This document shows, piece by piece, positions 12,877-24,495 of a stretch of DNA of 64,000 bases. The notes under the pieces were generated by a model, which did no database searches, was not told where the DNA came from, and saw nothing but the letters and a program-made list of their open reading frames with translations. Each line of letters opens with the position of its first letter. Position 1 is the stretch's first letter. The position numbers and the translations under genes are program-made. The DNA comes from Halomonas sp. THAF5a (GTDB taxonomy: Bacteria; Pseudomonadota; Gammaproteobacteria; Pseudomonadales; Halomonadaceae), in contig NZ_CP045417.1 in assembly GCF_009363755.1 (NCBI RefSeq), positions 3,658,001 through 3,722,000 of the forward strand. Direction: 5' to 3'.

Positions 12877-14019
12877 TTAGGGCTTCATGTCCTCGAAGAA
12901 CTTCTTCACGCCGTCGAAGAAGCTCGACTTCTTCGGCGAGTGATGGCTCTTGCTGCCCTCCAGGCTGTCCTGGAAGGCGCGCAGCAGGTCCTTCTGCTCC
13001 TCGCTGAGCTTGACCGGGGTCTCGACCACGACCTTGCACAGCAGGTCGCCCGGGGGGCCACCGCGCACCGGCTTGACGCCCTTGCCGCGCAGGCGGAACA
13101 GCTTGCCGGTCTGGGTCTCGGGCGGGATCTTCAGCTTGACGCGGCCATCCAGGGTCGGCACCTCGAGCTCGCCGCCGAGAGCGGCGTCGACGAAGTTGAT
13201 CGGCACCTCGCACTGCAGGTGGCGACCGTCACGCTGGAAGATGTGGTGCGGCTTGATCGCCACCTGGACGTAGAGGTCGCCGGGCGGCCCGCCGTTGACG
13301 CCGGCCTCGCCCTCGGCGTTGAGGCGGATGCGATCGCCGGTATCCACGCCGGCCGGGATCTTCACCGACAGGGTACGGGTCTCGCGCACCCGGCCCTCGC
13401 CGTGGCACTTGTGGCACGGCACCTTGATGTGCTCGCCGCTGCCGTGGCAGGTTGGGCAGGTCTGCTGCACGGCGAAGAAGCCCTGCTGCATGCGCACCTG
13501 GCCCATGCCGTTACAGGTCGGGCAGGTCTCCTTGGTGGAGCCGGGCTCGGCGCCGCTGCCGTCGCAGCGCTCGCACTCGACATGGCGCGGTACGCGGATA
13601 TCCACGCTGGTGCCGGCCACGGCGTCCTCGAGGTCGAGCTCGAGGTTGTAGCGCAGGTCGCTGCCGCGCTGCGGGGCGTTGGGGTGGCGACGACCGCCGC
13701 CCCCGCCGAAGATGTCGCCGAAGACGTCACCGAAGATGTCGCTGAAGCCGCCGGCCCCCGCCCCGGCGCCGCCGAAGCCGCCGCCGGCCTGGCCGTCGAC
13801 GCCGGCATGGCCGAACTGGTCGTAGGCCGCGCGCTTCTCGCCGTCGCTCAGGACCTCGTAGGCCTCGGAGACCTCGCGAAACTTCTCGGCCGCGGAGTCA
13901 TCATCCGGGTTGCGGTCCGGATGAAACTTCTGGGCGAGGCGTCGGTAGGCCTTCTTGATGTCCTTCTGGTCGGCACCGCGCTCGACGCCCAGTACTTCGT
14001 AATAGTCACGCTTGGACAT
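12877..14019 (-). CDS. dnaJ: Co-chaperone DnaJ (Hsp40)
   Basis: Delivers unfolded clients to DnaK and stimulates its ATPase. The 380 residues include the J-domain with HPD at 33-35, a Gly/Phe-rich linker ([20 protein letters not shown], about 78-97) and four zinc-binding repeats [24 protein letters not shown] and CHKCHGEG (about 150-205). The C-terminal client-binding domains end in [14 protein letters not shown]. It lies 91 nt downstream of dnaK and ends at a strong hairpin. All catalytic features are intact. Confidence 0.98.
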   Translation of the reverse strand: MSKRDYYEVLGVERGADQKDIKKAYRRLAQKFHPDRNPDDDSAAEKFREVSEAYEVLSDGEKRAAYDQFGHAGVDGQAGGGFGGAGAGAGGFSDIFGDVFGDIFGGGGGRRHPNAPQRGSDLRYNLELDLEDAVAGTSVDIRVPRHVECERCDGSGAEPGSTKETCPTCNGMGQVRMQQGFFAVQQTCPTCHGSGEHIKVPCHKCHGEGRVRETRTLSVKIPAGVDTGDRIRLNAEGEAGVNGGPPGDLYVQVAIKPHHIFQRDGRHLQCEVPINFVDAALGGELEVPTLDGRVKLKIPPETQTGKLFRLRGKGVKPVRGGPPGDLLCKVVVETPVKLSEEQKDLLRAFQDSLEGSKSHHSPKKSSFFDGVKKFFEDMKP

Positions 14020-14110
14020 GAGTCTGTCCGCCTCCGTAGGGACTCTGCGGAAACACCAACGCGGGAGTCAGGCCCCCGCGCTGGCGTCATCCGTCAAACG
14101 ATGTCGTGGT

Positions 14111-16039
14111 TTACTGCTTTTTCTGGTCGTCGTTGACTTCTTCGTACTCGGCGTCGACCACGTCATCGTCCTGCTTGGCGGCGCCCTCGCCGGCCTCACC
14201 GGCCTGCTGCGCGGCGTCGCCCTGCTCGGCGTACATCTTCTGCGCCAGGGTGCCGGAGGCCTCGGTCAGCTTGTCGAGCTTGGCCTGGATGTCCTCCTGG
14301 TCGTCGCCCTTGATCGCCTCTTCCAGCTCGGACGCGGCGCTCTCGATGGCCTGCTTCTCCTCGTCGGTCGCCTTGTCGCCGGCTTCCTCGAGGGTCTTGC
14401 GGGCGGCGTGGACCATGCCGTCAGCCTGGTTGCGCAGCTGCACCAGCTCCTCGAACTTCTTGTCCTCGTCGGCGTGGGCCTCGGCGTCCTGGACCATCTG
14501 CTCGACCTCTTCCTCGGACAGGCCGCTGGAGGCCTTGATCACGATGGACTGTTCCTTGCCGGTGGCCTTGTCCTTGGCGGACACGTTGAGGATGCCGTTG
14601 GCGTCCAGGTCGAAGGCGACCTCGATCTGCGGCACGCCGCGGGGTGCCGGCGGAATGTCGGCCAGGTCGAAGCGACCGAGCGACTTGTTGCCGCTGGACT
14701 GCTTGCGCTCACCCTGCAGCACGTGAATGGTCACGGCCGTCTGGTTGTCATCCGCGGTCGAGAAGGTCTGGGTCTTCTTGGTCGGGATGGTGGTGTTCTT
14801 CTCGATCAGCGGCGTCATCACGCCACCCAGGGTCTCGATGCCCAGGGTCAGCGGGGTCACGTCGAGCAGCAGCACGTCCTTGACGTCGCCGCCCAGCACG
14901 CCGCCTTGGATCGCCGCACCCACGGCCACGGCCTCGTCCGGGTTGACGTCCTTGCGGGCGTCCTTGCCGAAGAACTCGGCCACGGAGGCCTGCACCATCG
15001 GCATGCGGGTCTGGCCGCCGACCAGGATGACGTCGTCGATCTCGCCGTTGGAGAGGCCGGCGTCCTTGAGCGCGGTCTTGCACGGCTCGAGGGAGCGCTT
15101 GACCAGCTCCTCGACCAGCGACTCCAGCTTGGCCCGGGTCACCTTCACGTTGAGGTGCTTGGGACCGGTGTTGTCGGCCGTGATGTACGGCAGGTTGACG
15201 TCGGTCTGCTGGGCGCTGGAGAGCTCGATCTTGGCCTTCTCGGCGGCTTCCTTGAGGCGCTGCATGGCCAGGTTGTCGCCGGAGAGGTCGATGCCGCTGT
15301 CGGCCTTGAACTGATCGACCAGGTAGTTGATCAGCTTCATGTCGAAGTCTTCGCCGCCCAGGAAGGTGTCGCCGTTGGTGGCCAGCACCTCGAACTGGGT
15401 CTCGCCGTCGACGTCGGCCACTTCGATGATGGAGATATCGAAGGTGCCACCGCCCAGGTCATAGACCGCGATGGTCTTGTCGCCGCGGGACTTGTCCATG
15501 CCATAGGCCAGCGCGGCCGCGGTCGGCTCGTTGATGATGCGCTTGACCTCGAGGCCGGCGATGCGACCCGCGTCCTTGGTGGCCTGACGCTGGGAGTCGT
15601 TGAAGTAGGCCGGCACGGTGATCACCGCCTCGGTCACTTCCTCGCCCAGGTAGTCCTCGGCGGTCTTCTTCATCTTCTTCAGGACTTCGGCGCTGACCTG
15701 CGGGGGCGCCAGCTTCTTGTCCTTGACCTGCACCCAGGCGTCGCCGTTGTCAGCTTCGGTGATGGTGTAGGGGACCATCTTGACGTCCTTCTGGACGACA
15801 TCGTCCTTGAAGCGACGACCGATGAGGCGCTTGATGGCGTACAGGGTGTTCTGGGGGTTGGTGACCGCCTGGCGCTTGGCCGCCTGGCCCACCAGCGTCT
15901 CGCCATCGTCGGTGTAGGCGATGATGGACGGCGTGGTGCGCGCGCCCTCGGCGTTCTCGATCACCTTGGCCTGGTCACCGTCGAGCACGGCGACGCAAGA
16001 GTTGGTGGTCCCCAGGTCAATACCGATGATGCGTCCCAT
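14111..16039 (-). CDS. dnaK: Chaperone DnaK (Hsp70)
   Basis: ATP-dependent chaperone of 642 residues. The nucleotide-binding domain starts [20 protein letters not shown] and contains the DLGGGTFD phosphate motif near residue 198 and GGQTRMP near 340. The substrate-binding domain starts after the linker [10 protein letters not shown] (about 388-397). The acidic tail ends [12 protein letters not shown], a variant of the usual EEV-containing end. It is preceded by its own RpoH-type promoter, so dnaKJ can be expressed apart from grpE. Confidence 0.98.
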   Translation of the reverse strand: MGRIIGIDLGTTNSCVAVLDGDQAKVIENAEGARTTPSIIAYTDDGETLVGQAAKRQAVTNPQNTLYAIKRLIGRRFKDDVVQKDVKMVPYTITEADNGDAWVQVKDKKLAPPQVSAEVLKKMKKTAEDYLGEEVTEAVITVPAYFNDSQRQATKDAGRIAGLEVKRIINEPTAAALAYGMDKSRGDKTIAVYDLGGGTFDISIIEVADVDGETQFEVLATNGDTFLGGEDFDMKLINYLVDQFKADSGIDLSGDNLAMQRLKEAAEKAKIELSSAQQTDVNLPYITADNTGPKHLNVKVTRAKLESLVEELVKRSLEPCKTALKDAGLSNGEIDDVILVGGQTRMPMVQASVAEFFGKDARKDVNPDEAVAVGAAIQGGVLGGDVKDVLLLDVTPLTLGIETLGGVMTPLIEKNTTIPTKKTQTFSTADDNQTAVTIHVLQGERKQSSGNKSLGRFDLADIPPAPRGVPQIEVAFDLDANGILNVSAKDKATGKEQSIVIKASSGLSEEEVEQMVQDAEAHADEDKKFEELVQLRNQADGMVHAARKTLEEAGDKATDEEKQAIESAASELEEAIKGDDQEDIQAKLDKLTEASGTLAQKMYAEQGDAAQQAGEAGEGAAKQDDDVVDAEYEEVNDDQKKQ

Positions 16040-16102
16040 AGGAAATCCTCAAACTGGCAGATGAATTCGTGATCTGTGGCTTTCGCCACGGGGTTGCCGT
16101 CT

Positions 16103-16130
16103 ATCTGGGGGCCCTCGAGACCTTTTCAAG
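16103..16130 (-). promoter_or_regulatory. RpoH (sigma-32) promoter for dnaK
   Basis: On the minus strand CTTGAA (16130-16125) is followed after 14 nt by CCCCAGAT (16110-16103), close to the heat-shock consensus CTTGAA-N13/14-CCCCATnT. It lies between grpE and dnaK, about 70 nt before the dnaK start. Confidence 0.85.
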
Positions 16131-16160
16131 ACCCGAGGACCGCTTTTCTATGGCTCGGTG

Positions 16161-16784
16161 TCAGCCGGCGGCCTGGCTGACGACCACCATGGCCGGGCGG
16201 ACCAGGCGCCCGTTGAGCAGGTAGCCCTTCTGCATGACGTCCATCACGGTGTTGGGCTCCATCTCGGGGTTGGGCACCATGGCCATGGCCTCGTGGTACT
16301 GCGGGTCGAAGGGCTCGCCGTGGGGCTCCACCACCTCGACGCCGAACTTGGCCATCACGTCGTGCTGCATCTTGAGCGTCATGGAGACGCCCTCGATGTG
16401 GGCCTCGCTGGCCTCGTCGCCCATGGACTCCAGCGCCTTCTCGAGGCTGTCGATCACCGGCAGCAGCTCCTTGACGAACTTCTCCAGGGCGAACTTGCGG
16501 GCCTTCTCGGCCTCCTGCTCGGCGCGCCGGCGCACGTTCTGCGCCTCGGCGGCCGCCCGCATGGCCTGGTCCTTGGCCTCGGCGACGCTCTGCTCGAGCT
16601 CCTCGACGCGGGCCGCCAGCACCTCGGCCTCGGGATTGTCGGCGGCTTCGGCCTCGGCGGCGGCCTGATCGGCGCCCTCGATGGCGTCCTCCAGCTCACC
16701 CTCCACGGTCTCGGCCTGCGGCGCGGCTTCCCGCTCCTCGCGAGCGAGTTCGTCGTCCAGCGGGGTCTGAGAATCTTTGGCCAT
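16161..16784 (-). CDS. grpE: Nucleotide exchange factor GrpE
   Basis: Releases ADP from DnaK. The 207 residues show an acidic, low-complexity N-terminus (about 1-55), a long coiled coil ([20 protein letters not shown], then [20 protein letters not shown]) and the C-terminal wing with [20 protein letters not shown] and [18 protein letters not shown]. The ATG at 16784 has an AGGAGA site at correct spacing; an upstream start at 16805 lacks one and adds only seven residues. It has an RpoH-type promoter about 80 nt upstream and is divergent from recN. Confidence 0.97.
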   Translation of the reverse strand: MAKDSQTPLDDELAREEREAAPQAETVEGELEDAIEGADQAAAEAEAADNPEAEVLAARVEELEQSVAEAKDQAMRAAAEAQNVRRRAEQEAEKARKFALEKFVKELLPVIDSLEKALESMGDEASEAHIEGVSMTLKMQHDVMAKFGVEVVEPHGEPFDPQYHEAMAMVPNPEMEPNTVMDVMQKGYLLNGRLVRPAMVVVSQAAG

Positions 16785-16865
16785 GTGGGGTCTCCTGAAT
16801 GGCAATCAGCGGCCAGGGGCCGCTGGCAAGGCATGAATGGTGACGTGAATGATGATCTGCCGCGT

Positions 16866-16893
16866 ATATGGGGCTGGCCGCGGTGAACTCAAG
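16866..16893 (-). promoter_or_regulatory. RpoH (sigma-32) promoter for grpE
   Basis: The minus strand reads CTTGAG (16893-16888), 14 nt, then CCCCATAT (16873-16866), nearly the full heat-shock consensus. The position, about 80 nt before the grpE ATG, fits. Confidence 0.87.
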
Positions 16894-16943
16894 GCGTCGG
16901 GGCGAGACGAATGGGCGGGTGCATTGTGGGGGCCGCTGGACTA

Positions 16944-16978
16944 CTGTATAAACACACAATACGTGTATGGATAGACAG
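16944..16978 (+). promoter_or_regulatory. Two LexA-box-like operators upstream of recN
   Basis: CTGTATAAACACACAA (16944-16959) and GTGTATGGATAGACAG (16963-16978) each match the SOS consensus CTGT-N8-ACAG with a single mismatch in one half-site; the centres are 19 bp apart. They lie about 90-120 nt before the recN start. Multiple LexA boxes upstream of recN are well known in E. coli. Confidence 0.75.
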
Positions 16979-17066
16979 TACCAAGCACACCCCACGGCCC
17001 GCGCCCTGCGCCACGACCGTGCGGTCCTTGCAGAACGGTATTCCCAGACCGCCCCCGGGAGGCACC

Positions 17067-18740
17067 ATGCTGACAGAGCTTGCCATTCGCGACTTCGCCA
17101 TCGTCGACCACCTCGAACTGGAGCTGTCCGGCGGCATGACCGCCATCACCGGCGAGACGGGGGCCGGCAAGTCCATCCTGCTCGGCGCCCTGGGCCTGTG
17201 CCTCGGCGAGCGCGCCGACAGCGCCAGCGTGCGCCACGGCCGCGAACGCGCCGACCTCAGCGCGCGCTTCGACCTCGGGGCCCTGCCCGAGGCGCGCGCC
17301 TGGCTCGAGTCCCGGGAGCTGCCCGCCGACGACTGCCTGCTGCGCCGCGTGGTGACCCGCAGCGGTCGCTCGAAGGCCTGGATCAACGGCCAGCCGGCCA
17401 CGGTGGCCGACCTGCGCGCCCTGGGCGAGCACCTCATCGAGATCCACGGCCAGCACGCCCACCAGGCGCTGCTGAACGAGGAGACCCACCTGCGCCTGCT
17501 CGACGACTTCGCCGGCCATCGCGAGCGAGTAGCCGCGATGCGCCAGGCCTTCCGCGACTGGCAGGCGAGCCGCCGGCGCCTCGAGCGCCTGGCCGAGGAC
17601 GGCGACGAGATCCGCGCCCGCCGCCAGCTACTGCGCTACCAGGTGGAGGAGCTCGATGCCCTGGCGCTGGCCGAGGGCGAACTCAAGGGGCTCGAGGAGG
17701 AGCAGGAGGAGCTGGCCCACGCCGAGGAGCGGCTGCGCGAGGCGCAGTTCGCCGCCGAGTGCTGCGACGGCGAGGAAGCCGGCGCCCTGTCGCTGCTCAA
17801 CCAGGCGATCCAGCACCTCGCGGAGCTGCCGGGCAGTGACCGCGGCAGCCTGGCCGATACCCTCACCATGCTCGGCGAGGCGCGCATCCAGATCGAGGAG
17901 GCGGGCCGCGAGCTCGGCCATTTCGCCGCCGGCGTGGAGCTGGACCCGGAGCGCCTGGCCTGGGTAGAGGAGCGCCTGGGCGAGGTGCACCGCATCGCCC
18001 GCAAGCATCACGTGCTGCCCGAGGAGCTGGTCGACCTGCACCGGCGCCTGACCACCGAGCTCGAGGGCCTGGAGGGCGGCGACGGCGACCTCGAGACCCT
18101 GGCCGCCGAGGTCGAGGCGCACAAGGCGCGCTGGCACGAGCAGGCCTCGGCGGTCTCCCGGGCGCGCCGCCAGGCCGCCCGCCGCTTCGGTCGTGCCGTG
18201 CAGGAACAGCTCGCCTTCCTGGCCATGGACAAGGCCACCTTCGAGGTCGAGCTCGCCCCCCGGGAGGCCCCGGCCCTCGAGGGGCTGGAGGGCGCGCGCA
18301 TGCTGATCAGCGCCAACCCCGGCCAGCCGGCGCGGCCGCTGGCCAAGGTGGCCTCGGGCGGCGAGCTGTCGCGCATCAGCCTGGCGATCCAGGTGGTGGC
18401 GGCCCAGCACTCGACCATCGCCAGCCTGGTCTTCGACGAGGTGGACGTGGGGGTCTCCGGGGCCACCGCCGAGATCGTCGGCCAGCTGCTGCGCCGCCTG
18501 GGCGAGAACGGCCAGGTGATGACCGTGACTCACCTGCCCCAGGTGGCCGCCCAGGCACACCATCACCTGCATATCGAGAAGCAGGCCGAGAAGGCCTCGA
18601 CCCTGACCCGCATGGCCCTGCTCGACGAGGCCGGCCGGGTCGGCGAGCTGGCGCGTATGCTCGGCGGCGTTAACCTCTCCGACCGCACCCTGGCCCACGC
18701 CCGGGAGATGCTCGACGCCAGCCAGCGCGCCCATCACTGA
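17067..18740 (+). CDS. recN: DNA repair protein RecN
   Basis: SMC-like ATPase acting early in double-strand break repair. The 557 residues show Walker A GETGAGKS (29-36), a central coiled coil (about 150-370, rich in Glu/Arg/Leu) and the C-terminal ABC signature VASGGELSRISLAIQVV with Walker B SLVFDEVDVGVSG (about 430-470). The upstream reading frame is open to 16911, but the ATG at 17067 has a GGGAGG site and begins the canonical MLTELAIRDFAIVDHLELE. LexA-like boxes indicate SOS control. Confidence 0.97.
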   Translation: MLTELAIRDFAIVDHLELELSGGMTAITGETGAGKSILLGALGLCLGERADSASVRHGRERADLSARFDLGALPEARAWLESRELPADDCLLRRVVTRSGRSKAWINGQPATVADLRALGEHLIEIHGQHAHQALLNEETHLRLLDDFAGHRERVAAMRQAFRDWQASRRRLERLAEDGDEIRARRQLLRYQVEELDALALAEGELKGLEEEQEELAHAEERLREAQFAAECCDGEEAGALSLLNQAIQHLAELPGSDRGSLADTLTMLGEARIQIEEAGRELGHFAAGVELDPERLAWVEERLGEVHRIARKHHVLPEELVDLHRRLTTELEGLEGGDGDLETLAAEVEAHKARWHEQASAVSRARRQAARRFGRAVQEQLAFLAMDKATFEVELAPREAPALEGLEGARMLISANPGQPARPLAKVASGGELSRISLAIQVVAAQHSTIASLVFDEVDVGVSGATAEIVGQLLRRLGENGQVMTVTHLPQVAAQAHHHLHIEKQAEKASTLTRMALLDEAGRVGELARMLGGVNLSDRTLAHAREMLDASQRAHH

Positions 18741-18783
18741 CGTCGCCGAACGCGGCGCTGGCCAGCACGACAGCCCCAACGCA

Positions 18784-18815
18784 GCGCGGCCCCGATCCAA
18801 GGATCGGGGCCGCGC
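18784..18815. terminator. Convergent terminator between recN and fur
   Basis: Perfect 15-nt arms GCGCGGCCCCGATCC (18784-18798) and its complement (18801-18815) separated by only AA. The first C-G pairs probably open to give a real loop. No T tract. It lies between the two convergent stops. Confidence 0.75.
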
Positions 18816-18844
18816 CGTTCGCCACCCGGGTGGACCCGGTGGCG

Positions 18845-19291
18845 CTACTTCTTCTGGATGCCTTCCTGGCGCGTCGCCCGGGAACCCCGGGGCCGCACGT
18901 AGAGCACCAGGGCGTGATCGACGAGCTCGAAGCCATGCTCCTCGGCGATCTCCTGCTGGCGCCGCTCGATGGTCTCGTCGAAGAACTCGACGATCTCACC
19001 GCTCTCCAGGCACACCATGTGGTCGTGGTGCTCCTCCTGGGAGAGCTCGAAGACGGCGTGGCCGCCATCGAAGTTGTGACGGATCACCAGGCCGGCGGTC
19101 TCGAACTGGGTCAGCACGCGATAGACGGTGGCCAGGCCCACGTCCTCGCCCGCGTCCAGCAGGGTCTTGTACACGTCCTCGGCGCTCAGGTGATGCTTTT
19201 CGGAGGCGCTCTCGAGGATCTGCAGGATCTTGACGCGCGGCAGGGTCACTTTGAGACCGGCCTTGCGCAATTCATGGTTCTGGTCGGCCAT
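18845..19291 (-). CDS. fur: Ferric uptake regulator Fur
   Basis: Iron-responsive DNA-binding repressor, 148 residues. The winged-helix N-terminal domain includes LKVTLPRVKILQILE and the recognition region GLATVYRVLTQFETAGLV (52-69). The metal sites are represented by H33/H34, the HHDH motif at 88-91 and E-rich segments after it. Only one Cys (94) is visible, as in pseudomonad Fur, so a structural CxxC zinc site is absent. The ATG at 19291 matches the family start; an upstream extension to 19369 is not supported. It is divergent from bamE with 72 nt between. Confidence 0.97.
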   Translation of the reverse strand: MADQNHELRKAGLKVTLPRVKILQILESASEKHHLSAEDVYKTLLDAGEDVGLATVYRVLTQFETAGLVIRHNFDGGHAVFELSQEEHHDHMVCLESGEIVEFFDETIERRQQEIAEEHGFELVDHALVLYVRPRGSRATRQEGIQKK

Positions 19292-19299
19292 GGTCGCTC

Positions 19300-19329
19300 T
19301 TCGCAGTATCGGGTAGGGTCGGTTATGAT
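19300..19329 (+). promoter_or_regulatory. Candidate bamE promoter
   Basis: TTCGCA (19300-19305), 18 nt, TATGAT (19324-19329). It lies 35 nt before the bamE start in the 72-nt fur-bamE gap. No clear Fur box is visible here. Confidence 0.4.
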
Positions 19330-19363
19330 CGACCGAATCCACGATAGTGAAGAACAGGCGCAA

Positions 19364-19792
19364 ATGCAAAAGCTGACCAGAATCGTCACCCTTTCCGTCG
19401 CCCTGCTGATGATCAGCGGTTGCAGCTACTTCGGGGTCTACAAGCGCGACCTGCCCCAGGGCAACCTGGTGACCGAGGGCATGGCCGAACAGCTGCGGCC
19501 GGGCATGAGCCGCCAGCAGGTGGTCGACCTAATGGGCAGCCCGCTGCTCGAGGCGCCCTTCGATGCCCGCCAGTGGGACTATGTCTATCGCCTCGACGAG
19601 GCCTACGGCGACGTGGAGCAGCGGCGTATCACCCTGACCTTCGACGGCGGGCGCGTCGTGGCGATCGAGCGGGAGGGCGACTTCACGACCGCGCCGCCGC
19701 TCGGCGACGAACGCGGCATTGGCCCCGACAGCCGCCCCGCGACGGACGACCGGGACGCGCCGATCGACAACCTCACCCCGGATCGCCCCTAA
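19364..19792 (+). CDS. bamE: Outer membrane assembly lipoprotein BamE (OmlA/SmpA)
   Basis: Lipoprotein component of the BAM complex that inserts outer-membrane beta-barrels. The 142 residues start with a lipoprotein signal peptide ending LMISGC, with Cys20 as the lipidated residue. The SmpA/OmlA domain has LPQGNLVTEGMAEQLRPGMS, then QVVDLMGSPLLEAPFDARQW and YVYRLDE. The C-terminal ~40 residues are Asp/Arg/Pro-rich and probably disordered. The ATG at 19364 gives the correct lipobox spacing. Confidence 0.95.
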   Translation: MQKLTRIVTLSVALLMISGCSYFGVYKRDLPQGNLVTEGMAEQLRPGMSRQQVVDLMGSPLLEAPFDARQWDYVYRLDEAYGDVEQRRITLTFDGGRVVAIEREGDFTTAPPLGDERGIGPDSRPATDDRDAPIDNLTPDRP

Positions 19793-19818
19793 GCCGCGTC
19801 GCGATCAGACGTCTCCAT

Positions 19819-19852
19819 GACGCCCCGTGCCGGCCCCGCCGGACGGGGCGTC
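19819..19852. terminator. Convergent terminator between bamE and rnfH
   Basis: GACGCCCCGT (19819-19828) pairs perfectly with ACGGGGCGTC (19843-19852) around a 14-nt GC-rich loop. The right arm includes two bases of the rnfH stop codon. Confidence 0.65.
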
Positions 19853-20162
19853 AGCGTGTCCTGGCGGCGCGTTCGGCACGCACCGCCTTGGGGTCGATCT
19901 TGAGCGGCCGGTAGACCTCGACGCGATCCCCCGCCTTCAGGGGCTGCGCCTCGGGGTCGCGCAGCCGCTTGCCGAAGAGCCCCAGGTCGGCCTCGCGAAA
20001 GGTCGCCGCGGGAAGCTCCGGAAACCTCGCCTCCAGCCCCGCCATCGCCACCGCCTCGCGGGCCGTGGTGCCCCTGGGGACGCGAAGCGCCACCACGCAC
20101 TGCCGCTCGGGCAGGGCGAAGGCCACCTCGACCTCGATGGCGTCCGGCGCGCTAGCGGCCAT
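19851..20162 (-). CDS. rnfH: RnfH family ubiquitin-like small protein (RatB)
   Basis: A 103-residue protein with a beta-grasp (ubiquitin-like) pattern: IEVEVAFALPERQCVVALRV, the helix TAREAVAMAGLEARFPEL, LGLFGKRLRDPEAQPLKAGD and RVEVYRPLKIDPKAVRAERA. The VYRPLKIDPK end is characteristic of RnfH. It follows ratA with an 11-nt overlap, the same pairing as E. coli ratA-ratB. Its biochemical role is not established. Confidence 0.92.
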   Translation of the reverse strand: MAASAPDAIEVEVAFALPERQCVVALRVPRGTTAREAVAMAGLEARFPELPAATFREADLGLFGKRLRDPEAQPLKAGDRVEVYRPLKIDPKAVRAERAARTR

Positions 20163-20586
20163 AGAGGCGGTCCGCCCGGCGGGTGAAGGCGTCGACCAGC
20201 TGCCCGGCGACCTGCTGGAAGAGCTTGCCGAAGGCCATGCCGAGCAGGCGGTTGGCGAACTCGAACTCCAGCTCCAGGCTGATCTTGCAGGCCCCCTCGC
20301 CCATCGGGATGAACAGCCAGCGGCCGCGCAGGCGCTTGAAGGGGCCGCTGACCAGCGACATCTCGATGCGCTCGGGCTCGATCAGGTCGTTGCGGGTGGT
20401 GAAGCTCTGCTCGACCCCGGCACGACCCAGGGTCATCTCGCCGATCAGGTGCGACTCGTCGCGCTCGAGCAGGCGGGCATTCCGACACCCCGGCAGGAAT
20501 TCCGGGTAGCGCTCGAAGTCGTTGACCAGGTCGAACATGTCCTGGGGGGTGTGCCGCACCATGGCGGACCGATTGACCGTTGGCAT
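20152..20586 (-). CDS. ratA: RatA (YfjG) START-like family protein
   Basis: A 144-residue SRPBCC-fold protein. The sequence starts MPTVNRSAMVRHTPQDMFDL, then NDFERYPEFLPGCRNARLLE, and ends with the helix FQQVAGQLVDAFTRRADRLY. RatA has been described as a ribosome-association inhibitor in E. coli; the eukaryotic relative Coq10 binds quinones, so a ubiquinone role is also possible. The ATG at 20586 with GGAGAG upstream matches the E. coli start; an in-frame ATG at 20607 is less likely. It is divergent from smpB. Confidence 0.93.
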   Translation of the reverse strand: MPTVNRSAMVRHTPQDMFDLVNDFERYPEFLPGCRNARLLERDESHLIGEMTLGRAGVEQSFTTRNDLIEPERIEMSLVSGPFKRLRGRWLFIPMGEGACKISLELEFEFANRLLGMAFGKLFQQVAGQLVDAFTRRADRLYGR

Positions 20587-20714
20587 TGAGCTCTCCGCTG
20601 ACTTCACAGTGCCCAGGGCGTATCATGAGCGGTTATTTCAGGCCTTGAATGGTACCACGCTTCCCCCCACATCGAAGGGCAAGCGCCACCGGCAGATACA
20701 GGACACGAGGTTTC

Positions 20715-21206
20715 ATGGCCAACAAGAAAGGCAAGAGCAAGGGTCCCGGCGGCAACGTCATCGCCCAGAACAAGAAGGCACGCTTCGAATACCACATCGA
20801 CGAGAGCTTCGAGGCGGGCCTGGTGCTGGCCGGCTGGGAGGTGAAGAGCCTGCGCGCCGGCAAGGCGCAGCTCACCGACACCTACATCCTGGTCAAGAAC
20901 GGCGAGGCCTGGCTGCTGGGCAGCCACATCACCCCGCTCAACACCGCCAGCACCCACGAGATCGCGGACCCGACGCGCACCCGCAAGCTGCTGCTGCATC
21001 GCAAGGAGATCGCCAAGATCTTCTCGCGGACCCAGGAGAAGGGCCACACCTGCGTGCCGCTCAAGCTCTACTGGAAGAACAACCGGGTCAAGTGCGAGCT
21101 GGCCCTGGTGACCGGCAAGAAGCTGCACGACAAGCGCGCCACCGAGAAGGACCGCGACTGGCAGCGCCAGAAAGGGCGCATCATGCGCGAACAAACCAAG
21201 GCCTGA
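20715..21206 (+). CDS. smpB: SsrA-binding protein SmpB
   Basis: Binds tmRNA and brings it to stalled ribosomes. The 163 residues show the OB-fold with [40 protein letters not shown] and the tmRNA-contacting [13 protein letters not shown]. The basic C-terminal tail ([20 protein letters not shown]) enters the decoding site. The ATG at 20715 begins the Lys-rich [10 protein letters not shown]. It lies 40 nt upstream of ssrA, the classic smpB-ssrA arrangement. Confidence 0.98.
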   Translation: MANKKGKSKGPGGNVIAQNKKARFEYHIDESFEAGLVLAGWEVKSLRAGKAQLTDTYILVKNGEAWLLGSHITPLNTASTHEIADPTRTRKLLLHRKEIAKIFSRTQEKGHTCVPLKLYWKNNRVKCELALVTGKKLHDKRATEKDRDWQRQKGRIMREQTKA

Positions 21207-21246
21207 GGTGTCACAAGGCCACGCATCCTGTTAGGATGCGCGTTAC

Positions 21247-21626
21247 GGGGGCGACACGGTTTCGACGCCGGTGACAATCCCTGAGGTGCATGCCGAGAGC
21301 GTGATGTATCTCGTAAATCCAACATCACGATTAAATAGTCGCAAACGACGACAACTACGCTCAGGGCGCGCTGGCAGCTTAAACGCCGCTAGCTTCTAGC
21401 CCGGCCCGAAGGCAATGTGCCCATTCATTGCCGACGGGATACGAGCCAAGACTGATGGGATCGCGGCCGGCTTCGTCCTCGCGTCGGCCGTTAAAACTTA
21501 GAGGAATCGCGCTGTCGTATCCTGATCGTCGGAGCCGGCAGCGTTAAAACAAAAGACGAAGCTAAGCATGTAGAGCCAATGGGTGAGTGCCGGCGGACGC
21601 GGGTTCAATTCCCGCCGCCTCCACCA
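21247..21626 (+). ncRNA. ssrA: Transfer-messenger RNA (tmRNA)
   Basis: The tRNA-like 5' end GGGGGCGACACGG pairs (7 bp, one G-U) with CGCCTCC at 21616-21622, followed by encoded ACCA. The T-arm reads GGGTTCAATTCCCG. The resume codon GCA is at 21341 and the tag frame encodes ANDDNYAQGALAA, stopping at TAA (21380-21382); with the charged Ala the tag is 14 residues and ends in the usual protease signal ALAA. A TAGGAT -10-like element lies at 21232-21237. Confidence 0.98.
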
Positions 21627-21641
21627 AACAGTCGACGAATC

Positions 21642-21663
21642 AAGCGCCTACGGGCGCTTTTTT
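21642..21663 (+). terminator. Intrinsic terminator of ssrA
   Basis: AAGCGCC (21642-21648) and GGCGCTT (21653-21659) with a 4-nt loop, running into TTTTTT. It starts 15 nt after the tmRNA CCA end. Confidence 0.93.
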
Positions 21664-21988
21664 CGTTTCTGGGCGGCCCTCGCCGGCCCCTTCCCTCGGC
21701 ACGGCCACCGCCAGGCCGCTGCGCCGCCTGAGTGTCTCGCTCCCCGCCCGACCCCCTCTCGGGCCGGGCCGGCCCGCGCTCGCCTCTGCGCCTTTCGTCG
21801 CATCCCGCGGGCGAAAAGCACTTGCTCCCGACTCGCTGGGACGCCATCATCGCGCACACGCGCCGCCCCCTCGGGGCGGGTGCGCCAGTACGACCGGGGT
21901 GGCATCGGGTCCGGGCTCGCAGCCGCGGTCCATCGACCGATACGACCCTATCATCGTTGAACCTTTCTCGATCTGGATTCCAAACCCC
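21664..21988. other. Intergenic region between ssrA and the carboxynorspermidine synthase gene
   Basis: About 325 nt with no gene I can support. The reading frames here are open but Arg/Pro/Gly-rich, as expected for non-coding GC-rich DNA. A TATCAT -10-like hexamer occurs at 21950-21955. No integrase or attachment duplication is visible beside the tmRNA, a common integration site. Confidence 0.6.
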
Positions 21989-23188
<1,200 letters not shown>

Positions 23189-23194
23189 TCGACG

Positions 23195-24349
<1,155 letters not shown>

Positions 24350-24376
24350 CGCCGACGAAGACCTCGACGCCGACGC

Positions 24377-24400
24377 GACGGGCCCCCTCGGGGGCCCGTC
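24377..24400 (+). terminator. Hairpin terminator after nspC
   Basis: GACGGGCCCCC (24377-24387) and GGGGGCCCGTC (24390-24400) form an 11-bp stem, followed by GTCGTTTCC. It separates nspC from the downstream aspartokinase gene. Confidence 0.75.
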
Positions 24401-24495
24401 GTCGTTTCCTCCCCGGGCGCATAGGCCCTTTTCTCCCCCGCGACTTTCCCGCATGGTGGCGTAAGCGACGTCATGCCAGCGCGAAAGGAGCCATC

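Noticed and set aside
14012..16072. 686-codon plus-strand open frame opposite dnaK
   Set aside because: No recognisable motif; a shadow of the conserved dnaK gene.
19292..19363. Fur autoregulatory box in the fur-bamE gap
   Set aside because: No 19-bp stretch there approaches the Fur consensus; only a plain promoter candidate for bamE was found.
21247..21988. tmRNA 3' end as an integration site for a genomic island
   Set aside because: Downstream genes are metabolic, no integrase is present and no repeat of the tmRNA 3' end was seen nearby.
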